Positions 25,860-34,329 of a DNA stretch of 34,702 bases are shown here, piece by piece (positions within the stretch are counted from its first letter, which is position 1; each line of letters begins with the position of its first letter). The DNA lies in NCBI RefSeq assembly GCF_002312805.1, contig NZ_NMUA01000032.1, forward strand, positions 1-34,702. The letters run 5' to 3'. The translations under genes and the position numbers were made by a program. The notes under the pieces were generated by a model. That model saw only the letters and a list, made by a program, of their open reading frames with translations. It was not told the DNA's origin and searched no databases. The DNA comes from Sphingobium sp. D43FB (GTDB lineage Bacteria > Pseudomonadota > Alphaproteobacteria > Sphingomonadales > Sphingomonadaceae).

Positions 25860-26272
25860 CGGCGCGAGGGCAGGCTTGGCCCGCTATGCCGTCCGTCCGT
25901 AGCCTTCGAGATCAACAAGAGGGGGTGGCTTGGCGCTGATATCCAGAACAGGGATGGAAGCCTCGACCTCGGACCGCGCACGATCACGAGTTGGTGGGTT
26001 TCAAAGCTTGCCGATTTGCTGCACCGGCCGCCTGCTCAGGTCCGCATTTTGGCTTCGCGGCGATCCTTGCTTTAACGCAGAGGCGGCGCGCTGGATATTC
26101 TTGTCGACCCTTGGTGCAACGCGAGATTATTGGCGTACAATTAGAATCTATCATAGGCCCGACCAAAAGTCTTCAGCGACTCTATTTTGCTTATGTGTAC
26201 AGCAGGCTTATCAGGCGCTTTGGTCCCTCCACCTTTCTTCCTATCCGGCCTCAAATGATCCATCTCCTGTAG
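25860..26272 (+). pseudogene. TrbN/VirB1-like lytic transglycosylase, multiply frameshifted
   Basis: Three successive frames join into one protein resembling the conjugative-transfer lytic transglycosylases found beside Trb/VirB systems. R-G-W-L-G-A-D-I-Q-N-R-D-G-S-L-D-L-G-P with S-W-W-V starts at about 25920. In the next frame come D-P-C-F-N-A-E-A-A-R-W-I-F-L-S and A-T-R-D-Y-W-R with I-Y-H-R-P from about 26058. In the third frame the end reads R-L-I-R-R-F-G-P-S-T-F. The catalytic glutamate region is not preserved in a readable frame. The enzyme would locally open peptidoglycan for a type IV secretion channel. No other transfer gene is present, so this is a relic. Confidence 0.65.
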
Positions 26273-26323
26273 GACCTTCAATGACGTTTCTTGTCAGAAG
26301 TGTTTCTCGAACGATTTCATAGA

Positions 26324-26911
26324 TTACTTGCTTGAGCGAATTTGGGTCGCGATGATATGTTCGATCAGATCATCGGTGTCCATGTCGCCGACATAAAATC
26401 GCTGAAGCCTCCCCTCGATGAGCAGGAGCGCGGCGCCATGAATGGCAGCCCAGCTTGATAGCAAACGAGCGCGAACAGTCTCCTCATCCTGCCGTGCGAC
26501 AAGCTGGGCTAGTGCAGCTTCGAAAGTCAGAAAGCTCATCATCCCTTCGATTGAACGCGGATCGCGCCCATATTCGGAAACAAACATCAGCCGAAACATC
26601 TGCGGTTGCGCGAGCGCCGAGCGAAAGAAGAATCGGATGAATGCGTCCGCCCGCTGCATGGGGGGCGTTTGCCCTATGAGTGCTCCAATTTCTTCATTCC
26701 ATCGGTCGAAGTTCCGCTTGGCCAAACTGCGAAGAAGAAATTCCCGGCTTCGGAAGTGCCGGTAGGCTGCACTTGGCTGGACACCAACACCCTCTGTCAA
26801 TGATTGCATGGTGAGGTTTTCAAAGCCGCCGGTCTCGATCAGGCGTTCAGCGAGGTCGATTAGTGCGGCCTTAAGATTGCCGTGATGGTAGGCCTCTTTC
26901 TTTCCAGACAA
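26324..26911 (-). CDS. TetR/AcrR family transcriptional regulator
   Basis: About 195 residues with an N-terminal TetR helix-turn-helix (Y-H-H-G-N-L-K-A-A-L-I-D-L-A near the start, then L-T-M-Q-S-L-T-E-G-V-G-V and S-A-A-Y-R-H-F). The ligand domain includes F-R-L-M-F-V-S-E-Y-G, typical of the WHG-type C-terminal group. Only TTG starts are available. TTG 26911 has GAGGGA 10 nt upstream and gives the usual distance to helix 1; TTG 26947 is the longer alternative. The gene is divergent from a TonB receptor, and a 33-bp palindrome lies between them. Inferred to repress itself and the receptor-MFS-hydrolase run until a substrate-derived ligand binds. Confidence 0.85.
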   Translation of the reverse strand: MSGKKEAYHHGNLKAALIDLAERLIETGGFENLTMQSLTEGVGVQPSAAYRHFRSREFLLRSLAKRNFDRWNEEIGALIGQTPPMQRADAFIRFFFRSALAQPQMFRLMFVSEYGRDPRSIEGMMSFLTFEAALAQLVARQDEETVRARLLSSWAAIHGAALLLIEGRLQRFYVGDMDTDDLIEHIIATQIRSSK

Positions 26912-26964
26912 TGGTTCGCCGTCCCTCGATGTCAACCGGTCGGTCAAAAACTCATTTGACCGGA

Positions 26965-26997
26965 GAAGTCAATGTGAAGCAGCTTCACACTGACTTC
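26965..26997. promoter_or_regulatory. 33-bp near-perfect palindrome, likely TetR operator
   Basis: GAAGTCAATGTGAAGC and GCTTCACACTGACTTC flank a central A at 26981, and the arms match at 15 of 16 positions. It sits in the divergent space between the TetR gene and the TonB receptor, about 60 bp before the receptor start, where an operator covering both promoters would be expected. Confidence 0.75.
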
Positions 26998-27056
26998 GCA
27001 AAGAGATTTGCCACTCAGGCAGTGAGCGAATTCAAATCCGACAGGGAGAGGATGAG

Positions 27057-29375
27057 ATGAGAAACACTATGTTCCGTTGGACAGCGTGTCTGGCCAGCGC
27101 CATGCCGGTAGCTGTACATGCGCAAGTAGAGGCCGATACCGGAGCCACTGAAATCGTGGTGACGGCACAGCGCCGCGAACAACGACTTCAGGACGTTCCA
27201 CTGTCGGTTTCGGTCGTCAGTGGTGAAGCCTTGCAGCGCGGTGGGCTCACGTCGCTCGAGGATATCGGCGCACGTCTGCCTGCGGTCAGGATTGCGCAGG
27301 CAGTCTTGGCCGATCTCATCAATGTCCGCGGCGTAGGGTCCGGCAATAATCCGGGCTTCGAGCAATCGGTGGCAACGTTCGTCGACGGCGTGTATCGGGC
27401 GCGATCACGATCGACCAGGGCCGCGCTGTTCGATATCGATCGGTTGGAGGTCCTAAAAGGGCCGCAGACTACTTTCTTTGGCGCGAATGCCATCGCGGGC
27501 GCTTTCAACATCTCGACGCGGAAACCGGGGCAGACATTCAGCTACAACGCCCTGACCTCCTACGATTTCGTCACGGACGAACATATCATAGAGGGCGGGC
27601 TCACGGTTCCCCTGTCCGAGACACTGAGCATGCGCGCGGCGGCACGCCTCATGGGGGGTAAAGGCTATGTAGAAACGCCCACCGGCCGCGGCCCAAACAA
27701 CGACACGCTCCAGGGTCGGCTCTCGCTTCGGTGGGAACCGGTTTCGGCGTTCACAAGTGATCTTCGCATAGAAGGCAGTCGCTCCCGGACAAAGAACGCG
27801 TTTCCTTTCGAGATAATCGGCTGCGCGCCGCCTGTTCCTTTCCCGCTTATTGCGACCTCGACATGCGCGCGCGCACTTGCCGCCAATGGAGGATCGGTCG
27901 ATGACAAGCTGAATTTCCACAGCAGTTCGCCGTACAGCTTTGCGAATTATGACTTCGGAGAGGCCGCTTGGACGAATTCCGTCGACTTGGGGAGCGCCAC
28001 GCTGACATCGACAACTTCCTATTTTGAGCACAAATATGCAGGTCGGTTACACTATGCCCCGCTCACGTTCGTCAGTCCGGTTCAGCCAGGACTGGATGGA
28101 TTTCCTGCACAATCGACCGAAAAATATCACCAGTTCAGCCAAGAGCTCCGCTTCCAGTCAGCCGGTGGTGGAGCATGGGAATATATGTTTGGCGGCTATT
28201 ATTCGCGCAGCAAGATCGACTATGCTTCCTATTTCGGCTTCTTCTTCTCAGCCTTCGGAGCCATTCCGGCCGCAGCTGCATTGGGAACAAACGCCAGCAC
28301 CCCACTGACTGGTGAGTTGGCCAACATTCAGAGGGATGACACTCTTTCGGCATTCGCTTCCGCGACGATCCGTCCAGTCGAGCATTTGCGGATTAACTTG
28401 GGTGCACGCTACTCCTCGATACGAAAGCGCGCCAGCCGAGTATCTGGAACTGGCACATCGATAAACGCGGATCCGGATACCTATCAGCCGTTCGCCTCCG
28501 ATCTTCAGGCGGTATTTTTCCGCATTCTCGGGTCGGAAGGCGGACAATATGCCCGGCCGCGCCGACGCGATAGCGACTTCATGCCTTCAATCGGTCTGCA
28601 ATATGATCTGGCTCCGTCTTTGATGGCCTATGCCAGCTACACGAAGGGCTTCAAGGCAGGAGGCTATGCTTACACATCCAGAACAAACGACTTCGAGCCT
28701 GAAACGGTCAATGCCTACGAGTTCGGTCTCAAAGGCACGCTTTTTGACCGGCGCCTGACATTTGCTGCCGATGTGTTCCGTATGGACTACAATGATCTTC
28801 AGGAATCAACGGTCGTTTTCATCAGCGGCTCGCCGGTTTCGCTTGTACAAAATGCTGCGCAATCCCGATCTCAAGGCGCAGAGTTCAATGCAACGTTCAG
28901 GCTGTCACGCGCATTGTCTCTCTCAACCGATCTGACCTATCTAGATTCGGCATACAAGAATTACCCTGCCGGAGCATGCACACTGATCGGGGTCGCCACT
29001 GGATGTCAGTCGCAGAACCTCACAGGGAAGCGGCGGGCGTTCTCGCCGAAATATTCCGGTAATGTCGCACTCAACGTCACCATTCCGGTCGGCGACAACG
29101 AGGTTCGCCTGTCGCCCTCCGTCTACTTCACCACGGCTTATTTCCAGTCGGCGACGGCCGATCCGCTCCTTGAGCAGGAAGGTTATGCGAAGGCGGATGT
29201 ACGCCTTGCATTTGGCCCCACTGACAAGCGCTGGGAGATTGCGCTTATCGGCAAGAATTTGACGGACAAAACAACTGCGGGATTCAGACAGGGGATCACC
29301 GGTACCAACGGGACGATCCTTGCCATGCCTGAGCCGCCGCGCACCATCGGCGTCCAGTTCACGCTCACGCATTGA
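27057..29375 (+). CDS. TonB-dependent receptor of the TetR-controlled cluster
   Basis: A 772-residue outer-membrane receptor. The signal peptide of about 22 residues ends V-H-A-Q, the TonB box E-I-V-V-T-A is at 32-37, and the plug carries R-L-Q-D-V-P-L-S-V-S-V, I-N-V-R-G-V-G-S, I-D-R-L-E-V-L-K-G-P-Q-T-T-F-F-G and A-F-N-I-S-T-R-K-P. The barrel ends with G-V-Q-F-T-L-T-H. AGGGAG at 27043-27048 lies 8 nt before ATG 27057. It is the first gene after the palindromic operator and is followed by an MFS transporter and a hydrolase. The substrate is unknown. The plug is only loosely like that of the sulfate-ester receptor, so a different ligand class is inferred. Confidence 0.92.
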   Translation: MRNTMFRWTACLASAMPVAVHAQVEADTGATEIVVTAQRREQRLQDVPLSVSVVSGEALQRGGLTSLEDIGARLPAVRIAQAVLADLINVRGVGSGNNPGFEQSVATFVDGVYRARSRSTRAALFDIDRLEVLKGPQTTFFGANAIAGAFNISTRKPGQTFSYNALTSYDFVTDEHIIEGGLTVPLSETLSMRAAARLMGGKGYVETPTGRGPNNDTLQGRLSLRWEPVSAFTSDLRIEGSRSRTKNAFPFEIIGCAPPVPFPLIATSTCARALAANGGSVDDKLNFHSSSPYSFANYDFGEAAWTNSVDLGSATLTSTTSYFEHKYAGRLHYAPLTFVSPVQPGLDGFPAQSTEKYHQFSQELRFQSAGGGAWEYMFGGYYSRSKIDYASYFGFFFSAFGAIPAAAALGTNASTPLTGELANIQRDDTLSAFASATIRPVEHLRINLGARYSSIRKRASRVSGTGTSINADPDTYQPFASDLQAVFFRILGSEGGQYARPRRRDSDFMPSIGLQYDLAPSLMAYASYTKGFKAGGYAYTSRTNDFEPETVNAYEFGLKGTLFDRRLTFAADVFRMDYNDLQESTVVFISGSPVSLVQNAAQSRSQGAEFNATFRLSRALSLSTDLTYLDSAYKNYPAGACTLIGVATGCQSQNLTGKRRAFSPKYSGNVALNVTIPVGDNEVRLSPSVYFTTAYFQSATADPLLEQEGYAKADVRLAFGPTDKRWEIALIGKNLTDKTTAGFRQGITGTNGTILAMPEPPRTIGVQFTLTH

Positions 29376-29427
29376 TACTGTGGTGCGCGGCGCCCCGCGC
29401 ACCACTTCCAGAAGGGAAATCCTCACA

Positions 29428-30696
29428 ATGGGTGGGAAATTCACACCGGCTTACGGCCGTTATGTCCTGATCGCGCTGCTGGCTGTTTATTCCATCAATT
29501 TCATGGACCGGCAGATCATTGCCGTCCTTTCCCCGCAGATAAAGTTCGAACTTGGTTTGAGCGACACGCAACTTGGCTTTCTCAAGGGTACGGCATTTGC
29601 TCTTTTCTATGCGACGATGTCGATCCCAATGGCCATGTTGGGCGACCGCATGAATCGCGTAACGCTTATTTCGTGGTCGCTGGCTGTCTGGAGCGGAATG
29701 ACCGCTCTCACCGGATTGGCAGGCAATTTCCTTCATCTCTTCCTCTGCCGGATGGTGGTTGGCGTAGGAGAAGCAGGAAGCACGCCTCCTTCTCATTCCC
29801 TCCTTGCCGACTATTTTCCGCGCGAAAAGAGATCGACGGCCCTTGCAATCTATTCACTGGGAGTTCCTATCGGGACTTTCTTGGGGTTGATTGTCGGCGG
29901 CTGGCTTGCCTCGCAATATGGCTGGCGGACGACGCTCCTGGTTCTCGGTGTTCCCGGCGTGTTCATCAGTCTGGTCGTAAAATTGACGGTACGTGATGTA
30001 CCGAGAGGGTCAGCTGATATGATCGCTGCTCCACCACCGCCCGATGGCCTCACTACGGTTGCGCGGCAGCTTTGGGCTATCCCGACGTACCGAACGATGG
30101 TCCTTAGCGGAGCGCTTAATGCTTTCGTCGGGTACGCTATGTCGATGTGGCTAGTTGATTTCTATGTTCGCTCCGAGCGAGCAACACTTGCTGAAGTCGG
30201 CCTCTTGATGGCAATTGCGTTCGGGGTGGGAGGGGGTATCGGCACCTTTGTAGGTGGTCTTGCCGCAGACAAGTTCGGTCGCAGAAATCCATCGAACTAT
30301 CTTCTCATACCAGGGGCTGCCATGCTGGCCGCTGCGCCATTGACGATCGCGGCTGTACTGGTTCCCCACATGGGGTGGAGCGTAGCTTGCGTTTTCTTCG
30401 CCAGCGGTCTGATGTACATGTCGTTCGGCCCGCTTTACGGCCTTGTCCAGACGCTTGCTCCAATCAATAACAGATCCTTGGCGATCGCCTTCTATTTTCT
30501 TTTTCAGAGCCTGGTCGGTTCTGGATTGGGTCCTCTTTCGGTCGGTTTCGCCAGCGACCAGCTTTCTCACATAGTGGCACCTGACGCTGCGTTGGCCATC
30601 GCGATTGGCACGCTATGCATTCCTCTCTCCATAGCTGGCCTTAACCTTATTCTTCAGCGACGGCGCCTTCACTCAGACTTGGCCTGCGTCCTCTGA
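29428..30696 (+). CDS. MFS transporter, Spinster-like
   Basis: A 422-residue inner-membrane carrier with about 12 spans. The first span region I-N-F-M-D-R-Q-I-I-A-V-L and the loop motif G-D-R-M-N-R, then R-M-V-V-G-V-G-E-A-G-S-T-P-P-S and D-Y-F-P-R-E-K-R-S-T-A, are characteristic of the Spinster-type MFS group common in sphingomonad catabolic clusters. GAAGGGAAA upstream favours ATG 29428; an in-frame open stretch before it extends into the receptor gene and is rejected. The gene lies 52 nt after the receptor and about 40 nt before the hydrolase. The likely role is uptake of the receptor's substrate into the cytoplasm. Confidence 0.88.
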   Translation: MGGKFTPAYGRYVLIALLAVYSINFMDRQIIAVLSPQIKFELGLSDTQLGFLKGTAFALFYATMSIPMAMLGDRMNRVTLISWSLAVWSGMTALTGLAGNFLHLFLCRMVVGVGEAGSTPPSHSLLADYFPREKRSTALAIYSLGVPIGTFLGLIVGGWLASQYGWRTTLLVLGVPGVFISLVVKLTVRDVPRGSADMIAAPPPPDGLTTVARQLWAIPTYRTMVLSGALNAFVGYAMSMWLVDFYVRSERATLAEVGLLMAIAFGVGGGIGTFVGGLAADKFGRRNPSNYLLIPGAAMLAAAPLTIAAVLVPHMGWSVACVFFASGLMYMSFGPLYGLVQTLAPINNRSLAIAFYFLFQSLVGSGLGPLSVGFASDQLSHIVAPDAALAIAIGTLCIPLSIAGLNLILQRRRLHSDLACVL

Positions 30697-30735
30697 CGCG
30701 CAACGCGCCCGTCAATCATCACCAAAGGATACCAT

Positions 30736-31551
30736 ATGCCGGATATCTCTCTCGGCGGATACATCACCCATTATAAAGACGATAATTTCTCGACGCCCTG
30801 GCGGTGCTCGGACATTGTCCTCATTCAGCATGGATTTGGGAGGAACGCGAACTTCTGGTGGCATTGGGTTCCTTCCATCGCCAGCGAATTTCGATTGATC
30901 AGGCGCGATCTGAGGGGCCATGGCGGATCCTCTGACGGCGGTTCAGCGCCATGGACATTTGACGGACTGGTTGAGGATCTTCGCGACTTTTGCGACGCGC
31001 TCGACGTTGAGACGATACACCTGATCGGCGAGTCTACCGGCGGAATGCTCTCTGTCGGTTTTGCTCACCGTTTCCCTGAACGTGTCAAGTCGCTCACATT
31101 GTGCAACGCTCCAACGACGATCAATGAAGAGGGGCAGAAATTCTTCGCGGGGAACCATAGCTCCTGGAAGGTCGCGCTCAGCGAGCTTGGCGCGAAGGGC
31201 TGGTCTGAATGGCTTTTGAAGCAGCCTGGTACGGCAGCTTGCGAGACAGAGGCAGAGAAGAAATGGATTTTGGATCAAATGGCGCGTACCTCGACCGAGG
31301 CGATGATCGGTTACAGCGATGTCATATCATCCATCGATGTCGCTTCGGTTTTGCCTGAGCTCAAGGTTCCAACCCTAGTGCTCGCGCCTACCCGGAGCTC
31401 CGCAGCGCCGCTCGATGCCCAACGATCAATGGCCAACGGTATCCCCGGAGCGCGACTTGCCGTTATCGACAGCAGGGGGCACGAGACATATTGGGATCGA
31501 CGCGACGATTGCGTCGCTGCCTGGCGCGCTCACGTCGTCGGCATTGTGTGA
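30736..31551 (+). CDS. Alpha/beta hydrolase
   Basis: A 271-residue cytosolic alpha/beta-hydrolase, similar in layout to 3-oxoadipate enol-lactonase-like enzymes. The oxyanion segment is Q-H-G-F-G at 31-35, the nucleophile elbow G-E-S-T-G-G places Ser100, and His249 lies in R-G-H-E-T-Y-W. The acid of the triad is not at the usual position after strand 7: L-V-L-A-P-T-R-S-S-A-A-P has no Asp there, and Asp227 a few residues later is the nearest candidate. It is the third gene of the receptor-MFS-hydrolase run, so an ester or lactone of the imported compound is the inferred substrate. Confidence 0.85.
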   Translation: MPDISLGGYITHYKDDNFSTPWRCSDIVLIQHGFGRNANFWWHWVPSIASEFRLIRRDLRGHGGSSDGGSAPWTFDGLVEDLRDFCDALDVETIHLIGESTGGMLSVGFAHRFPERVKSLTLCNAPTTINEEGQKFFAGNHSSWKVALSELGAKGWSEWLLKQPGTAACETEAEKKWILDQMARTSTEAMIGYSDVISSIDVASVLPELKVPTLVLAPTRSSAAPLDAQRSMANGIPGARLAVIDSRGHETYWDRRDDCVAAWRAHVVGIV

Positions 31552-31560
31552 TCCATTAAC

Positions 31561-31596
31561 GATCCCGCACACCGTCAATCGGTGATGTGCGGGATC
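31561..31596. terminator. Bidirectional hairpin between convergent hydrolase and receptor
   Basis: GATCCCGCAC (31561-31570) and GTGCGGGATC (31587-31596) pair perfectly over 10 bp, with an inner ACCG/CGGT stem, a 3-nt bulge and a 5-nt loop. It starts 9 nt after the hydrolase stop and 7 nt beyond the end of the opposing receptor gene, so it can end both transcripts. Confidence 0.8.
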
Positions 31597-31603
31597 AATG
31601 TTT

Positions 31604-33823
31604 CTAAAATGATTTGCGCAATGAGAAGCCATATGTTCTCGGGGCATCAAGGCGATAGTTCACCTGGAAATAATTTTCCGGGATCGGGAAGCCGGCTGCT
31701 ACCGAATTAACGACCGCCTTGTTTTCAATGTTGCGGATGAAAGCGGAAATGATCAGGTCTATCTTGCTTACCCTGTAGCTTAGGTTCGCGTTTGTCTTGC
31801 GATAGCTCGGCACCCGATAAAGCAGGGTTTCGCCCGCACCATTGACGTAGCTGCCCTGAGCAATCTGATGACTGACGAAGGAGATGTCAGCGCCAGCTGT
31901 AAGCCTATCCCCATTGGCCAGATTGATGCCACGCTCATAGTCGATCCGAACCGTCGATCTCGGAGAGAGGAACACCGGGGTATTGGAAAAATCAACGGGT
32001 GCGGAAAAAGGAAGCTCAAGCAGGAAATCGTCGAACGTGTTGTCGAGCAGGTTGAGGGATATGCCAAGATTATCATCCCGGCTAGGGCGCCAGCGTGCGC
32101 TGAATTCTCCGCCTTTGAATGTTGCGGACTGCGAATTTACGATGGGGAAGAAGGTCCCGTTCAATATCGTGCTTGGCGCGCCGGTGCCTGGACGCCAGAA
32201 CACATACGCCTGATAATTTTTATAGTCATATCGGAAGAGACTGGCGTTCAGCTGTAGGCTGTTATCGAAAGAGGTGTTCTTCGAGCCGATTTCATAGGCG
32301 GTGATAAGTTCAGGATCAAAGGTGATAAGTGACCCTGCTTCGGGAGGGAGAACATTGATTCCTCCCGATTTGAAACCGGTGCTCGCCGTGAAAAAGAGTA
32401 AGTTATTAGGCGTTGCCTGATATTTGAAGCCTGCTTTCCAAGTGACGCGGTCAAGAGATGTCTTACCGCTCGTAGCAAGCGAACCTGGGAAGGCTGCGCC
32501 AGTGGAGATGGTCCCGGCTTCCACCAAGCCTTCTGAGGTTTTCGTTTCATGAGTATATCGAAGCCCCCCGATAAGACTGAAACCATCGAGCGAAGGAATA
32601 GGTATGGTCAGATCTGCGAACAACGCAGAAGACGTCGCGGTGGAATCCGTAATCGGGAACGCCTGGTAGAAATCGTCGGGGGCGAAAGTGTTTTGGACAT
32701 AGTTATACTGGGTGAGGGCGGTCTGCTTGAGATGCGAGTAATAGCCGCCAAGCACCCAATTTACTGCTGACGTGGGCGCTGCAGACAGACGGATCTCTTG
32801 GGTGAAAAACTTGTCATTCGTATTCTGAATAAAGTCGAAATTGTTCACGCCGCCATACCAACCTGCCGTAGTCGAATTCCGCCAGTCGGTAACCTTATAC
32901 CCGGTCAGCGATATGAGTTCTGCCCAGCCGAGGGCATAGTTAAGCTCCGCAGACGCGCCATAGATGGTGGTATTGCCATGACCGATGGGCTGGGCAGGCA
33001 AAAGGCCCGTCCACGGCCGAAACGGTGTGGTTGCGCATGCTGCAACATTTTCGAGATTAGGTGGACATGACCCGTCATAGGATGTCGCATGCGATTTCCG
33101 GCTCGCGCCATCAACAGTCAAGACCGCGGTGAAACGATCGCTGGGCGCGAACAGGAGCTTTGCTCGTCCCGCGAACGACCTGACATCGTTGGTGCCGTTG
33201 TCATTGTAGGCGTCGTGATAATCAGAACCACCTGCCACCCGAAGGGCAAGAGTATCCGAGATTGGAAAGTTGAGGGCTCCTTCCGAATTGATTGAGCCAT
33301 AATTTCCCAAGCCGGCGCGGACGTAGCCGCCCAGTTCAAATGTCGGCTTGGCTGTTATAAAGTTGATCGTCCCGCCATTGGAGTTACGGCCATACAAAGT
33401 GCCCTGTGGACCGAGCACGGCCTCGATCCGCTCAATGTCGAACAGAACGGGTGTCAACGCATTGGGCGTCGAGAGATAAATGCCGTCCTGGTTGAATGCT
33501 ACAGAAGGATCCACACCGGGATTGAAATTGGCAGTTCCGAGGCCTCGTATGGCGATGTTGGGCTGAATAGAGGGCACCACTTTCACGGCGGGATCGACAT
33601 ATTGCAGGTCCAGAGCATTGCGAATGCCCGACTTCTCGATGTCTGCCGGTTGAAAAGCATGGACGGCGATCGCGGCCTTTTGGAGACTTTCTGAACGCTT
33701 TTGAGCCGTAACGATTATCTCCCCCTCTACCGGGACGGCGCCCTCTTGCGCATTTGCCGAGGGAGCGATTGCCAGGCAAATCCCCGTTGTGAGCAGCGCT
33801 ACGCGCAAGCAAGCCATATCCAT
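31604..33823 (-). CDS. TonB-dependent receptor, convergent with the hydrolase
   Basis: A 739-residue receptor. It has a signal peptide of about 25 residues ending A-N-A-Q, TonB box E-I-I-V-T-A at about 35-40, and a plug with N-I-A-I-R-G-L-G-T, D-G-I-Y-L-S, I-E-R-I-E-A-V-L-G-P-Q-G-T-L-Y-G and G-G-T-I-N-F-I-T-A-K-P. The barrel ends Y-G-F-S-L-R-K-S-F. The ATG at 33823 has AGGAGG about 5 nt upstream; a second ATG at 33817 is possible. The E-A-V-L-G-P variant of the usual E-V-L-R-G-P motif and the different barrel set it apart from the receptor at 27057. It may take up a related compound or serve an outside regulon. Confidence 0.9.
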   Translation of the reverse strand: MDMACLRVALLTTGICLAIAPSANAQEGAVPVEGEIIVTAQKRSESLQKAAIAVHAFQPADIEKSGIRNALDLQYVDPAVKVVPSIQPNIAIRGLGTANFNPGVDPSVAFNQDGIYLSTPNALTPVLFDIERIEAVLGPQGTLYGRNSNGGTINFITAKPTFELGGYVRAGLGNYGSINSEGALNFPISDTLALRVAGGSDYHDAYNDNGTNDVRSFAGRAKLLFAPSDRFTAVLTVDGASRKSHATSYDGSCPPNLENVAACATTPFRPWTGLLPAQPIGHGNTTIYGASAELNYALGWAELISLTGYKVTDWRNSTTAGWYGGVNNFDFIQNTNDKFFTQEIRLSAAPTSAVNWVLGGYYSHLKQTALTQYNYVQNTFAPDDFYQAFPITDSTATSSALFADLTIPIPSLDGFSLIGGLRYTHETKTSEGLVEAGTISTGAAFPGSLATSGKTSLDRVTWKAGFKYQATPNNLLFFTASTGFKSGGINVLPPEAGSLITFDPELITAYEIGSKNTSFDNSLQLNASLFRYDYKNYQAYVFWRPGTGAPSTILNGTFFPIVNSQSATFKGGEFSARWRPSRDDNLGISLNLLDNTFDDFLLELPFSAPVDFSNTPVFLSPRSTVRIDYERGINLANGDRLTAGADISFVSHQIAQGSYVNGAGETLLYRVPSYRKTNANLSYRVSKIDLIISAFIRNIENKAVVNSVAAGFPIPENYFQVNYRLDAPRTYGFSLRKSF

Positions 33824-34090
33824 ATCCCCTCCTGTTTACGGTGACGCGATCGTCAGCCTATTTTGCAGAAATGGTTTGAGGTGGCGGAGAAGGCACGTCA
33901 AAGCACAAAAATGCGCGATGATTGATTTGCGCTCAATCTAGTAGTTCGACCCGGTAGCAGCACCGAGGGTTGGCTTGAACTATAACCAAAACTCAATAAT
34001 TTGAATAATAAGTGTAAAATTTGTCACAGTTCGGCCATTTGCGGTTGTTCTGAACTTCTTTGCCAAAATCCTATGGACGCAAATGGTCGG
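33824..34090. other. Intergenic region between receptor and IS110-type element
   Basis: AT-rich spacer with no supported gene. It should hold the promoter of the - strand receptor near 33850-33950. The left edge of the insertion sequence falls somewhere around 34060-34100, but IS110 elements lack usual terminal inverted repeats, so it cannot be fixed here. Confidence 0.45.
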
Positions 34091-34099
34091 GAAACTCAG

Positions 34100-34300
34100 A
34101 TCGTGCCCCACAACGTGGTGTAGGTTCGCTGGGATAGCCACAGCGACCTCCGGCTAAGCCGGATTGATCATGCTGCCATGGCAGGCAACGTGATGATGGG
34201 ATTATCGCTTAAACCTGAGACGCTCTCAAGTGTCATGTAGCGGCAGCGTTGGACGGCCCATTTGATGGCATGGACCACCCCCATGCAAACGATCATATTA
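34100..34300 (+). ncRNA. Possible IS110 bridge RNA region
   Basis: Several stems follow one another upstream of the transposase: CCAC-AAC-GTGG near 34108-34118, an AGGT(T)CGCTG / CAGCGACCT arm at about 34122-34149, CCGGC-TAA-GCCGG at 34150-34162, TGCCATGGCA near 34174-34183 and GCATGG / CCATGC at 34268-34286. IS110-group elements are known to encode a bridge RNA in this leader, with loops that pair to target and donor DNA. I cannot identify the guide loops from a single copy, and the limits are approximate. Confidence 0.4.
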
Positions 34301-34329
34301 TATGGTGCCATTAAAGTGGAGGAAGCGCG

